A stretch of DNA of 7,563 nucleotides, taken from assembly GCA_017435025.1 (NCBI GenBank), contig JAFSFU010000274.1, positions 1 to 7,563 of the forward strand. Reading direction: 5' to 3'. The notes under the pieces are model-generated. The model was not told the DNA's origin, searched no databases, and saw only the letters and a list, made by a program, of their open reading frames with translations. Numbering within the stretch: position 1 is the stretch's first letter; each line of letters starts with the position of its first letter. Made by a program: the position numbers and the translations under genes. Positions 1-6,681 of the stretch are shown one piece after another. Origin of the DNA: Lachnospiraceae bacterium (GTDB taxonomy: Bacteria > Bacillota_A > Clostridia > Lachnospirales > Lachnospiraceae).

Positions 1-129
1 AAGAGATTCAAGGATGATGTTAAGGAAGTTAAGGCCGGATACGAGTGTGGTCTTGTATTCGAGGGCTTCAGTGACCTTCAGGAAGACGATATGATCGAGA
101 TCTATATCATGGTAGAGGTTCCGAGATAA
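1..129 (+). CDS. infB: Translation initiation factor IF-2, C-terminal end (partial)
   Basis: Frame 1 is open from the window edge to a TAA at 127-129 and gives 42 residues. They include [15 protein letters not shown] and end in [11 protein letters not shown], which match the end of the last beta-barrel domain of bacterial IF-2, the part that binds the formyl-methionyl end of initiator tRNA. IF-2 is the GTPase that brings initiator tRNA to the 30S subunit and promotes joining of the 50S subunit. The G domain and everything before this fragment lie upstream of the window. Position directly ahead of rbfA supports the call, since infB-rbfA is a conserved pair in most bacteria. The gap to rbfA is 118 bases, long for this operon, and is filled by two hairpins. 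Confidence 0.95.
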   Translation, partial: KRFKDDVKEVKAGYECGLVFEGFSDLQEDDMIEIYIMVEVPR

Positions 130-148
130 TCAATATGAAGCAACAGAC

Positions 149-194
149 CGGTCTAAGACTCCGCTGCGAATGGTATGCGGCGGAGTCCGGACCG
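149..194 (+). other. Imperfect hairpin 1 in the infB-rbfA gap
   Basis: GACTCCGCTGC at 157-167 pairs with GCGGCGGAGTC at 177-187 (11 pairs, one of them G-U) around a 9-base loop. An outer helix CGGTC 149-153 / GACCG 190-194 continues it across a small internal loop (TAA against CG). The downstream bases are CCGTTTGAATTC, with no real T-run, so it is not a standard intrinsic terminator. It may be an mRNA processing or stabilising element, or a weak pause site. Pairing was read by eye; function is inference. Confidence 0.55.
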
Positions 195-205
195 TTTGAA
201 TTCAT

Positions 206-232
206 GTCGGACAGGAAATGTCCTGCTCCGGC
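206..232 (+). other. Hairpin 2, immediately upstream of the rbfA ribosome binding site
   Basis: GTCGGA 206-211 pairs with TCCGGC 227-232, then CAGGA 212-216 pairs with TCCTG 221-225. This gives 11 pairs with one bulged C (226) and the tetraloop AATG (217-220). The helix ends five bases before the AAGGAG of rbfA, so it borders rather than covers the ribosome binding site. An upstream in-frame ATG (218) lies inside this loop, which is a further reason not to use it as the rbfA start. Confidence 0.55.
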
Positions 233-247
233 TTCAGAAGGAGTATC

Positions 248-631
248 ATGAGAAAGAACAGTATTAAGAATACAAGAATCAACGGGGAAGTTCAGAAAGC
301 GCTGAGCGAGATCATTCGCGAACTGAAGGACCCAAGAATTCATCCGATGACATCTGTCGTTCTTGTTCAGGTGACACCGGATCTTAAGTTCTGCAAGGCA
401 TATGTCAGTGTCCTTGCAAACGAAGAGCAGGCGCAGGATACGATCCGCGGATTAAAGAGCGCGGAAGGCTTTATCCGCACTCAGCTTGCAAAAAAGGTAA
501 ATTTACGCAACACCCCGGATGTAACATTTGTGCTGGATCAGTCCATTGAGTACGGTGTTCGTATGTCCAGACTGATCGATGATGTGACAAAGGATCTTCC
601 GGAGGAAGAAGAGGAAGAAATCGAGGACTAA
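248..631 (+). CDS. rbfA: Ribosome-binding factor A (RbfA), 30S maturation factor
   Basis: The 127-residue product has the normal RbfA length. RbfA is a KH-fold protein that binds the immature 30S subunit near helix 1 of 16S rRNA and is needed for late maturation, especially in the cold. Visible family marks are the N-terminal RINGEVQKALSEII helix, DPRI (28-31), a VTPDLKFCKAYVSV strand, the EGFIRTQLAKKVNLR helix, and PDVTFVLDQSIEYG near the C-terminus. The tail is acidic (PEEEEEEIED), as is common in this family. The start at 248 is chosen because AGAAGGAG (235-242) lies at the right distance and the protein then begins MRKNSIKNTRIN. The in-frame ATG at 218 would add ten unrelated residues, has no ribosome binding site and sits in a hairpin loop. 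It follows infB and is probably cotranscribed with it. Confidence 0.95.
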   Translation: MRKNSIKNTRINGEVQKALSEIIRELKDPRIHPMTSVVLVQVTPDLKFCKAYVSVLANEEQAQDTIRGLKSAEGFIRTQLAKKVNLRNTPDVTFVLDQSIEYGVRMSRLIDDVTKDLPEEEEEEIED

Positions 632-633
632 TG

Positions 634-656
634 TCCTTGGTCCATTTGGAAAGGAG
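634..656 (+). promoter_or_regulatory. Hairpin covering the nrnA ribosome binding site
   Basis: TCCTT 634-638 pairs with AAGGA 651-655, and after a GG bulge TCC 641-643 pairs with GGA 648-650 around an ATTT loop. The 3' arm contains the AAGGAG (651-656) that serves the gene at 668. A ribosome finishing rbfA (stop 629-631) would cover the 5' arm and free this site, so the arrangement suggests translational coupling of nrnA to rbfA. The pairing is visible in the sequence; the coupling is inference. Confidence 0.5.
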
Positions 657-667
657 TCTGCCTTCAC

Positions 668-1630
668 ATGGGAATTTTGACGGATGCATTGAAAAATAAG
701 AAAACTGTGGTTATTTTAGGCCACGTGAATCCGGATGGAGACTGTATTGGTTCCTGTCTGGGAATGTATAATTATCTGATTGAGAATTTTGAGAATTTTG
801 AAGTTTCTGTGTATCTGGAACCAATGGGAAAGAAATTCGGATATCTGAATGGTTATGACCTTGTAAACCATGAATTTGATCCGGCAAAGAACTTCGATCT
901 TTGTATCACACTGGATGCCAGCGATGTGAAACGTCTTGGCGCCTTTGCTCCGTATCTGGAACAGGCGGAGGACAGTCTCTGCATCGATCATCATGTGACG
1001 AACCAGGGAATGGCGAAGGTCAATGTTGTGGAGAGCAGTGCAAGTTCCTGCTGTGAGGTGCTTTACGGACTCCTGGATGAAGACAAGATCAGCCGGACCG
1101 TGGCGGAGTGCCTGTACACCGGAATCGTCCATGACACCGGTGTATTCAAGTATTCCAACACATCGAAAAAGACCATGGAGATTGCCGGCAAGTTGATGGC
1201 ATCCGGAATTGATTTTCCCCGCATCATTGACGGCAGCTTCTTTATGAAGTCTTACGGTCAGGCAAAACTCCACGGACGTGCGATCCTTGACAGTGTTCGC
1301 ATCATGGACAACCGTGTGATCTATACGGTTGTAACACAGGAGCAGTTAAAAGAATTTGGCTGTACAGTGAAGGCGACCGACGGAATTGTGGATCAGCTTC
1401 GTGTCATTGACGGTGTGGAGTGTGTGATCCTGCTCTATGAGACAGGAAATCCGTCTGAGTATAAAGTGAGTCTGCGCACCAATTCAGAACTGGATCTGGC
1501 TCGTATCGCCGGTGCATTCGGCGGCGGCGGTCATGTAAAGGCGGCTGGATGTACGGTGACAGGAACGGTTGCGGAGATTCTGGAGGGGCTGAAAGAGCAG
1601 ATTGTCCTCCAGTGGGATGAGATGAAATAA
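668..1630 (+). CDS. nrnA: DHH/DHHA1 phosphoesterase, NrnA-type oligoribonuclease / pAp phosphatase
   Basis: The product has 320 residues, typical of NrnA. NrnA proteins of Firmicutes are cytoplasmic, metal-dependent enzymes that degrade very short RNAs from the 5' end and also dephosphorylate pAp. DHH-domain metal ligands are visible in order: GHVNPDGD (H19, D23, D25), LDASD (D83, D86), the name-giving DHH (107-109), and D156 in GIVHDTG. The DHHA1 domain follows, with GGGGH at 285-289 followed by KAAGC for substrate binding. All key residues are intact. AAGGAG at 651-656 precedes the ATG by 11 bases, slightly long, and sits in a hairpin. The place between rbfA and truB is the usual one for this gene in Firmicutes. 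Related DHH enzymes include RecJ and cyclic-di-AMP phosphodiesterases of the GdpP type, but the short two-domain form without membrane or PAS parts favours NrnA. Exact substrate is inferred. Confidence 0.9.
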   Translation: MGILTDALKNKKTVVILGHVNPDGDCIGSCLGMYNYLIENFENFEVSVYLEPMGKKFGYLNGYDLVNHEFDPAKNFDLCITLDASDVKRLGAFAPYLEQAEDSLCIDHHVTNQGMAKVNVVESSASSCCEVLYGLLDEDKISRTVAECLYTGIVHDTGVFKYSNTSKKTMEIAGKLMASGIDFPRIIDGSFFMKSYGQAKLHGRAILDSVRIMDNRVIYTVVTQEQLKEFGCTVKATDGIVDQLRVIDGVECVILLYETGNPSEYKVSLRTNSELDLARIAGAFGGGGHVKAAGCTVTGTVAEILEGLKEQIVLQWDEMK

Positions 1631-1649
1631 GAACAGGCCGGGTGTAACA

Positions 1650-2549
1650 ATGTACGACGGAATTATTAATGTATATAAGGAAAAAGGATTTACATCCTTT
1701 GATGTGGTCGCAAAGATGAGAGGTATTCTGGGGCAGAGAAAGGTGGGCCACACCGGAACTCTGGATCCGGATGCGGAAGGCGTTCTTCCTGTATGTGCAG
1801 GAAAAGGAACCCGTCTTTGTGATATGCTGACCGACCACGATAAAACATATCGCGCCACAATGCTTTTGGGTGTTGTGACCGATACCCAGGATACGACAGG
1901 AAAAGTTCTGGCAGAGACAGATACCGACCGGTTGACAGAAGCACAGGTGCGCGAAGCAATCCAGTCTTTCGTCGGAGATTATGACCAGATTCCGCCGATG
2001 TATTCGGCGTTGAAAGTGGATGGCAAAAAGCTCTACGAACTTGCCCGTGAGGGAAAAGAAGTAGAGCGCAAGGCCAGACCGGTACAGATTCATGAAATTG
2101 TGATTGAATCCATGAACCTTCCGGAAGTGGTCATGACCGTATCCTGTTCCAAAGGAACTTATATTCGCACCCTATGTAACGACATTGGTGAGAAACTTGG
2201 TGTCGGCGGCTGTATGAAGCAGCTGCTGAGAACGAAAGTGGGACGTTTTCTTTTGGAGGACACGCTGCGACTGTCGGATCTTCAGAAATTAAAGGAAGAG
2301 GGGCGACTGGAAGAAGCGGTATTTCCGCTGGAAGCCGTGTTTGCAGAGTACAGAGAGATCCGTGCTTCGGAAGAAATTATGGATAAACTGGTGCGCAACG
2401 GCAATCCATTCCGTTACAAAGGGATCGGTACGGTTGCTGACAAGGATGCGTTCCGCGTATACGCGATGAACGGTCAGTTCATCGGCGTTTATGAATATTC
2501 AGAAGAAAAGCATATGTTTTATCCGAGAAAAGTATTTTTAGGACAATAA
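1650..2549 (+). CDS. truB: tRNA pseudouridine(55) synthase TruB
   Basis: TruB converts U55 in the T-loop of tRNAs to pseudouridine and also acts as a tRNA folding chaperone. The 299-residue product has the expected length. It carries the signature GHTGTLDPDAEGVLPV, in which D39 is the catalytic aspartate. Also visible are the conserved KTYRA (Y67), QIPPMYSALK (113-122) and CSKGTYIRTL, with R173 in the usual position. The C-terminal part ending in FYPRKVFL corresponds to the small RNA-binding domain found in clostridial TruB. It starts 19 bases after the nrnA stop with only a weak ribosome binding site (GGGTG around 1640-1644), so its translation may depend on ribosomes arriving from nrnA. The start is supported by the beginning MYDGIINVYKEKGFTS, which aligns with the family's usual start. 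Confidence 0.96.
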   Translation: MYDGIINVYKEKGFTSFDVVAKMRGILGQRKVGHTGTLDPDAEGVLPVCAGKGTRLCDMLTDHDKTYRATMLLGVVTDTQDTTGKVLAETDTDRLTEAQVREAIQSFVGDYDQIPPMYSALKVDGKKLYELAREGKEVERKARPVQIHEIVIESMNLPEVVMTVSCSKGTYIRTLCNDIGEKLGVGGCMKQLLRTKVGRFLLEDTLRLSDLQKLKEEGRLEEAVFPLEAVFAEYREIRASEEIMDKLVRNGNPFRYKGIGTVADKDAFRVYAMNGQFIGVYEYSEEKHMFYPRKVFLGQ

Positions 2550-2564
2550 CGAAATGGCAGCTTG

Positions 2565-2590
2565 GGGAACAGGTTCCCGGCTCGGGGAGG
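2565..2590 (+). promoter_or_regulatory. Alternative hairpins around the ribF ribosome binding site
   Basis: TTCCCG at 2574-2579 can pair with CGGGGA at 2583-2588 (loop GCT), which hides most of the GGGGAGG ribosome binding site (2584-2590). The same TTCCC can instead pair with GGGAA at 2565-2569 (loop CAGG), leaving the site open. The two folds exclude each other. The stretch is far too short for the FMN riboswitch, so no flavin sensing is claimed. Pairing is seen; any regulatory role is inference. Confidence 0.4.
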
Positions 2591-2599
2591 AACACCGAC

Positions 2600-3544
2600 A
2601 TGCAGTATATCAGTAATACAAAAGAATTTCATATTACAGAACCGACTGTGGTAAGTATCGGAAAATTTGACGGACTTCACTGCGGGCATAAAAAGCTGGT
2701 GTCGGAGATGATGAACTACCGGGTGCAAGGCAGAAAAGCAGCAATGTTCACCTTTTCACAGCCGCCGGGGACACTTGTCAGAGGCCGTGCGCAGAATGTG
2801 ATCATGACCAACAAGGAACGAGAACATATTCTGGCCGAGGCAGGACTTGATTATCTGGTGGAGTATCCTTTTGACGAAGAGGTGCGCACTATGGATCCGG
2901 AACGTTTTGTTGCGGAGATTCTGGTGGAGAAGATGAATGCAGAGATCATCGTAACCGGACCGGATTGCCGATTTGGATACAAGGCGGCAGGAAACAGTGA
3001 ATTGATGGAAAAACTTGCATCCAAATACGGATACCGCTATATTGTGGTGGAGAAAGAAAAGGATGCGGAGAGCAACATCATCAGCAGCACTTATATCCGA
3101 GACCTTTTGGCAGAAGGAATGATCGGAAAAGCCAATAAGCTGCTGGGCTATCGTTATTTTATCAGCGGTATCGTGGAACATGGGAAATCCATTGGCCACA
3201 GACGTTTGTATCCCACAGCAAATCTGATACCGCCGCCGGAAAAACATTTGCCGAAATTCGGTGTATATGTGTCCCGTGTCACCGTTGAGGGGAAGGTGTA
3301 CGGGGGACTCAGCAATGTGGGTAAAAAGCCGACGATCGAGGGAGTGAATCCGCCTGGAGTGGAGACCTACCTCTATGATTTCGAAGGTAATCTGTATGGA
3401 AAAGAAATAAAAGTGGAGCTTCTGGACTTTGTAAGACCTGAGATCAAATTCAGTTCCATCGAGGAGCTGAAAGCTCAGCTGGATTATGATGTAAAGGCAT
3501 GTAAAGAATTATATGATCAGTTTTTGCATAGCGTTTTAAAGTAG
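2600..3544 (+). CDS. ribF: Bifunctional riboflavin kinase / FAD synthetase RibF
   Basis: RibF phosphorylates riboflavin to FMN and adenylylates FMN to FAD in the cytoplasm. The product has 314 residues, normal for the fused enzyme. The N-terminal nucleotidyltransferase half shows GKFDGLHCGH (21-30) and SSTYIR (162-167). The C-terminal riboflavin kinase half begins at about residue 175 with the glycine-rich segment YFISGIVEHGKSIGHRRL, followed by PTAN (205-208) for ATP and magnesium. It continues with YGGLSNVGKKPT and the ETYLYDFEG strand, where E255 is in the position of the catalytic base. GGGGAGG lies 9 bases before the ATG. The place right after truB is conserved in many Firmicutes. In many of them ribF is followed closely by rpsO and pnp; here two envelope genes intervene. 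Confidence 0.96.
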   Translation: MQYISNTKEFHITEPTVVSIGKFDGLHCGHKKLVSEMMNYRVQGRKAAMFTFSQPPGTLVRGRAQNVIMTNKEREHILAEAGLDYLVEYPFDEEVRTMDPERFVAEILVEKMNAEIIVTGPDCRFGYKAAGNSELMEKLASKYGYRYIVVEKEKDAESNIISSTYIRDLLAEGMIGKANKLLGYRYFISGIVEHGKSIGHRRLYPTANLIPPPEKHLPKFGVYVSRVTVEGKVYGGLSNVGKKPTIEGVNPPGVETYLYDFEGNLYGKEIKVELLDFVRPEIKFSSIEELKAQLDYDVKACKELYDQFLHSVLK

Positions 3545-3557
3545 AAAGAAGGAATCC

Positions 3558-4733
3558 ATGATGGAAAAGATCCATTATAAAAAGTATTGTATAATTGGAG
3601 TCATCGCGGCGGCGGTGTGCCTGTTCGTGATGCGATTTGACTCGATCATTGAGGCAGGTGCAAAGGTGCTGTCTGCGGCGGCTCCACTTCTTTTAGGCAT
3701 GGTGATTGCCTATGTACTCAATATTCTGTTGAAGAAGATTGAAAAGTATTATTTCCCGAAGAGCAAAAATCAGAACGTGATCAAGAGCCGGAGGCCGATA
3801 TGTATTGTGCTGGCATTTTTGGCATTGTTTTTGATCATGTTCTTTATTGTATATCTGGTGGTTCCGGAACTGGTATCCAGTATTCGATTGATCACACAGG
3901 AGATACCGGTTTTTGTAGAGGAACTGCGTTTGTGGGCGATTCAGAATTTTGACGAGATGCCGACATTACAGGAGTCCCTGGCAAATTTGGATATTGATTG
4001 GCAGGAAACTTTGAAAAAAGTGTTTGATCTGGTTATGACAGGGGCCGGCGGTTTCTTCACATCGGTTGTGTCTGTGATTGCCGGTCTGTTTGGAACCGTC
4101 ACGCAGTTTTTGATCGGTACGATCTTCGCGATTTATTTATTAAGTTCGAAGGAGCGGTTAGCAGCGCAGGTCGATGGCCTGATGCGTGCATATCTGAAAC
4201 CGCAGACAAGGGCGCATATTTTATACATGGCTGATACCGTCAATCAAACGTTCTCGAGTTTTATCGTGGGACAGGTGACAGAGGCAGTGGTCATTGGTAT
4301 GCTCTGTGCGCTTGGTATGCTGCTGCTTCGCATGCCGTATGCGGTGATGACCGGAACGGTAGTCGGTGTGACAGCATTGATCCCGGTGGTTGGTGCGTAT
4401 ATTGGAGCGGCGGTCGGTGCTTTCATGGTATTTACCGTCAACCCGGTTCAGGCAGTTGTTTTTGTAGTATTTCTTGTGATCTTGCAGCAGCTGGAAGGTA
4501 ACCTGATCTATCCAAAGGTGGTTGGTTCGTCCATTGGCCTGCCGGGAATATGGGTGCTTGCGGCTGTAACCGTTGGCGGCGGTGTCCTGGGAATCGGCGG
4601 AATGTTACTCGGAGTTCCGTTGACTGCATCTGTATACCGTTTGCTCGGTGCAGATGTGAAAACAAGAATTGAAAGGAAGGAACATGGAGAAAAAGAAAAA
4701 CGAAGAGCGAACAATGTCGGAAATCCATCATGA
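3558..4733 (+). CDS. AI-2E (PerM/UPF0118) family multi-pass membrane protein
   Basis: The 391-residue product is strongly hydrophobic. Likely membrane segments lie near residues 10-26, 36-57, 80-102 and 162-195, with several more between about 231 and 365. A soluble amphipathic stretch lies around 105-155. The end carries the family hallmark GLPGIWVLAAVTVGGGVLGI followed by GGMLLGVPL, and NLIYPKVVG just before it. The family is named after the autoinducer-2 exporter TqsA, but members also include proposed sodium/proton antiporters, so the substrate cannot be read from sequence. Two in-frame ATGs (3558 and 3561) follow AGAAGGA (3547-3553). The second has the more usual spacing of 7 bases. The gene starts 13 bases after ribF, so cotranscription is likely. 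Its last 50 bases overlap the start of the next gene, and its charged tail (KTRIERKEHGEKEKRR) is encoded in that overlap. Confidence 0.88.
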   Translation: MMEKIHYKKYCIIGVIAAAVCLFVMRFDSIIEAGAKVLSAAAPLLLGMVIAYVLNILLKKIEKYYFPKSKNQNVIKSRRPICIVLAFLALFLIMFFIVYLVVPELVSSIRLITQEIPVFVEELRLWAIQNFDEMPTLQESLANLDIDWQETLKKVFDLVMTGAGGFFTSVVSVIAGLFGTVTQFLIGTIFAIYLLSSKERLAAQVDGLMRAYLKPQTRAHILYMADTVNQTFSSFIVGQVTEAVVIGMLCALGMLLLRMPYAVMTGTVVGVTALIPVVGAYIGAAVGAFMVFTVNPVQAVVFVVFLVILQQLEGNLIYPKVVGSSIGLPGIWVLAAVTVGGGVLGIGGMLLGVPLTASVYRLLGADVKTRIERKEHGEKEKRRANNVGNPS

Positions 4734-6612
4734 GTCAAGTGTTCGCGGCAGAAGCCGAAGAAAAGATGGTGCAGTTTCCGGCAGTAAAAAGCGTTTTCAT
4801 GTGGTAAGTTTCGTGGCCATTGTTTTGATTCTGACTGCTGGAATTGGCGGTGGCTATTATCTTTCGCAGGCACATTCTTATCAGGAAGCGTTTCTCCCAA
4901 ACACAACGATCAATGGCATCGATGCATCGAAAAAGACAGTCGATGAAGTAAAGGCAGCGATTGATGAGGAACTTTCCGGATATGAATTAATGGTTTTGGG
5001 TCGAAATGGATATGAAGAAGTGATCACAAAAGAGGAGATTGGTCTCCACTCTGAGTTCGACGGAAGTCTGGAAGCTCTGATCGATGAGCAGGATCCGATG
5101 ACATGGATCACTGCGCTTCATACCTCTGCGGAGCATGAGATCGGAACTATGATCGTTTATGATGAGGCAAAACTGAATGCCAGAATAAAAGCACTTGTGT
5201 GTATGGATCCGGTGCAGATGATCGAGCCGCAGGATGCGTATTTGTCTGAGTATCAGAGTTCTACCAAGAGCTATGAAATTGTTCCTGCAGTGGAAGGAAC
5301 CGTTCTTGTCGAGGAAAATGTGAAAAAGGCTATTGAAGATGCGGTGATGAACCTGCAGTCCGAGGTGGATCTGGATGCGGCGACATGTTATACAAAGCCA
5401 ACGATCGAAACAAGTGATGAGAGCCTGCAGGCGCTGGCAGCGCAGTTAAACTGTTATGTGGGTGCAGCAGTCAATCATACCTTCGGCAATGCAAAAGAAG
5501 TCCTTGATGGTGATACGATCCATCAGTGGCTGACGATCAGCGGCGATCAGGTGACACTGGACGAAAGTCAGATTACAGCCTATATCCGTTCTTTGGCTAA
5601 AAAATATAATACAGCATACGGAAGCCGTAAAATGAAAACTTCCTATGGAAAGAGTGTAACGATCTCCGGAGGACCTTACGGCTGGAGAATGAATGAGGCC
5701 AAGGAAGCTGCGGTTGTATTAGAAATCATCAAAAATGGTGAGCAGCAGACAAGAGAGCCGGAGTATCTTCAGAAAGCGGCAAGCCACGGAGAGTACGATT
5801 ACGGCAATACTTATGTGGAAATCAATTTGACAGCGCAGCATTTATTCTTTTATAAGAATGGCAAGCTGGTGGTGGAGGCCGATTTTGTGTCCGGTAATTC
5901 CGCGAAGGGATGGGCGACACCGGCTGGAACCTATCCACTTACTTATAAAGAACGGAATGCAACTCTGAATGGCGAGAATTATTCCACACCGGTATCGTAT
6001 TGGATGCCGTTTAATGGAAATATTGGACTTCACGATGCAGACTGGAGATCCAGTTTTGGCGGGACTATTTATAAAACCAATGGTTCTCATGGATGCATCA
6101 ATCTTCCGCCGAGTGCAGCGAAAAAGATTTATGAGAATATTTCGGCGGGGGATCCGGTGCTTTGTTACCACTTAGGTGATACAGAGACTTCGGAAACAAC
6201 AAAAACTCCTACACCGGAGACGACAGCTGCGCCGACCACAACCGTGCCAACGACAGTCGCACCAACAACGACGGCACCGACAGAGGAAGTGCAAACGGCG
6301 CCTGCAGTGACACCGATTGAAACTGCGCCGGTTACACCGGAAACATCGCCTTCCGTATCGGAAACCGCAGCGCCGGAACCAACGACTGCACCATCTGGTC
6401 CGTCAGCCGGAACGGTTAAACCGGAGAACGGAAATACATCCGGTCCGGGAAGTCAGGGAGGTCCTGGCTCAGTACCTGAAACTGCGGCACCTGGGACTGC
6501 GGCACCGCAGGGGCCGGGAGCACCATCCGGTGATTATTCCGGCGGTCCGGGAGCACCGGGGGCTCCGTCTGCATCGGAAAATACAGGCGGACCGGGTGGT
6601 CCGGGGGCATAA
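4684..6612 (+). CDS. Membrane-anchored L,D-transpeptidase (YkuD) with a Thr/Pro/Gly-rich tail
   Basis: The 642-residue product is a predicted cell-wall enzyme that forms 3-3 cross-links in peptidoglycan or attaches substrates to stem peptides. A basic cytoplasmic N-terminus (1-37) is followed by one membrane helix (about 38-60), placing the rest outside. Residues 65-190 (including FLPNTTINGIDASKKT) and about 215-370 (including TSYGKSVTISGGPYGWRMN) resemble two PG_binding_4-type domains. The YkuD domain spans about 377-495: H450 is followed 17 residues later by SHGCIN with the nucleophile C471, fitting the family pattern H-X(14-17)-[S/T]HGC-h-N. Residues 500-642 are low-complexity. The ATG at 4684 is preferred because AAGGAAGG (4673-4680) precedes it. 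A TTG at 4669 would add five residues, and an ATG at 4714 would remove ten. It overlaps the upstream gene by 50 bases. The substrate is inferred. Confidence 0.93.
   Translation: MEKKKNEERTMSEIHHESSVRGRSRRKDGAVSGSKKRFHVVSFVAIVLILTAGIGGGYYLSQAHSYQEAFLPNTTINGIDASKKTVDEVKAAIDEELSGYELMVLGRNGYEEVITKEEIGLHSEFDGSLEALIDEQDPMTWITALHTSAEHEIGTMIVYDEAKLNARIKALVCMDPVQMIEPQDAYLSEYQSSTKSYEIVPAVEGTVLVEENVKKAIEDAVMNLQSEVDLDAATCYTKPTIETSDESLQALAAQLNCYVGAAVNHTFGNAKEVLDGDTIHQWLTISGDQVTLDESQITAYIRSLAKKYNTAYGSRKMKTSYGKSVTISGGPYGWRMNEAKEAAVVLEIIKNGEQQTREPEYLQKAASHGEYDYGNTYVEINLTAQHLFFYKNGKLVVEADFVSGNSAKGWATPAGTYPLTYKERNATLNGENYSTPVSYWMPFNGNIGLHDADWRSSFGGTIYKTNGSHGCINLPPSAAKKIYENISAGDPVLCYHLGDTETSETTKTPTPETTAAPTTTVPTTVAPTTTAPTEEVQTAPAVTPIETAPVTPETSPSVSETAAPEPTTAPSGPSAGTVKPENGNTSGPGSQGGPGSVPETAAPGTAAPQGPGAPSGDYSGGPGAPGAPSASENTGGPGGPGA
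6181..6609 (+). repeat. Low-complexity tail of the L,D-transpeptidase (TAAP-type and GPG-type repeats)
   Basis: These bases encode residues 500-642. The first part is rich in Thr, Pro and Ala (runs such as TTAAPTTTVPTTVAPTTT), and TAAP occurs four times over the whole tail. From about residue 575 it turns into Gly/Pro-rich sequence with repeated GPG and GAP units (for example GGPGAPGAPS), ending GGPGGPGA. There are only two lysines and no arginine, and the acidic residues make it negatively charged. Such stretches are usually extended and could act as a wall spacer or be O-glycosylated in the Thr-rich half. No LPXTG-like sorting motif or C-terminal membrane helix is present. Confidence 0.85.
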
Positions 6613-6632
6613 ATTGAGCATGATGAAGTACT

Positions 6633-6681
6633 GGGGTATCTATACAGAATTAATTAGTAATGGGATACCCCCCCCAAAAAA
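6633..6681 (+). other. Hairpin followed by a C8A6 homopolymer tract
   Basis: GGGGTATC at 6633-6640 pairs with GATACCCC at 6664-6671 (8 pairs) around a 23-base AT-rich loop. The 3' arm runs into eight Cs (6668-6675) and then six As (6676-6681). It lies 20 bases after the L,D-transpeptidase stop and may end or protect the 3' end of that transcript. It lacks the T-run of an intrinsic terminator on this strand, so I do not call it one. The As also lie in the AT-rich stretch upstream of the rpsO promoter. Confidence 0.45.

Noticed and set aside
218..247. Upstream ATG for rbfA giving a 137-residue protein
   Set aside because: It has no ribosome binding site, lies in a hairpin loop and adds ten residues not typical of RbfA; 248 follows AGAAGGAG and begins with the family's normal N-terminus.
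716..2093. Long reverse-strand open frames (716-1273 and 1404-2093) opposite nrnA and truB
   Set aside because: They lie antisense to well-supported genes with intact catalytic motifs, show no recognisable family features, and are explained by codon bias of the sense genes.
2550..2599. FMN riboswitch upstream of ribF
   Set aside because: The gap is only 50 bases, too short for the conserved multi-helix FMN aptamer, and none of its conserved sequence is present.
3558..4733. Naming the AI-2E protein as a quorum-sensing AI-2 exporter
   Set aside because: The family name comes from one member; other members have proposed ion-transport roles, and nothing here shows the substrate.
6633..6681. Intrinsic terminator after the L,D-transpeptidase
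   Set aside because: The stem is followed by Cs and As rather than a T-run on the + strand, and no convergent gene uses the other strand; kept only as a hairpin.
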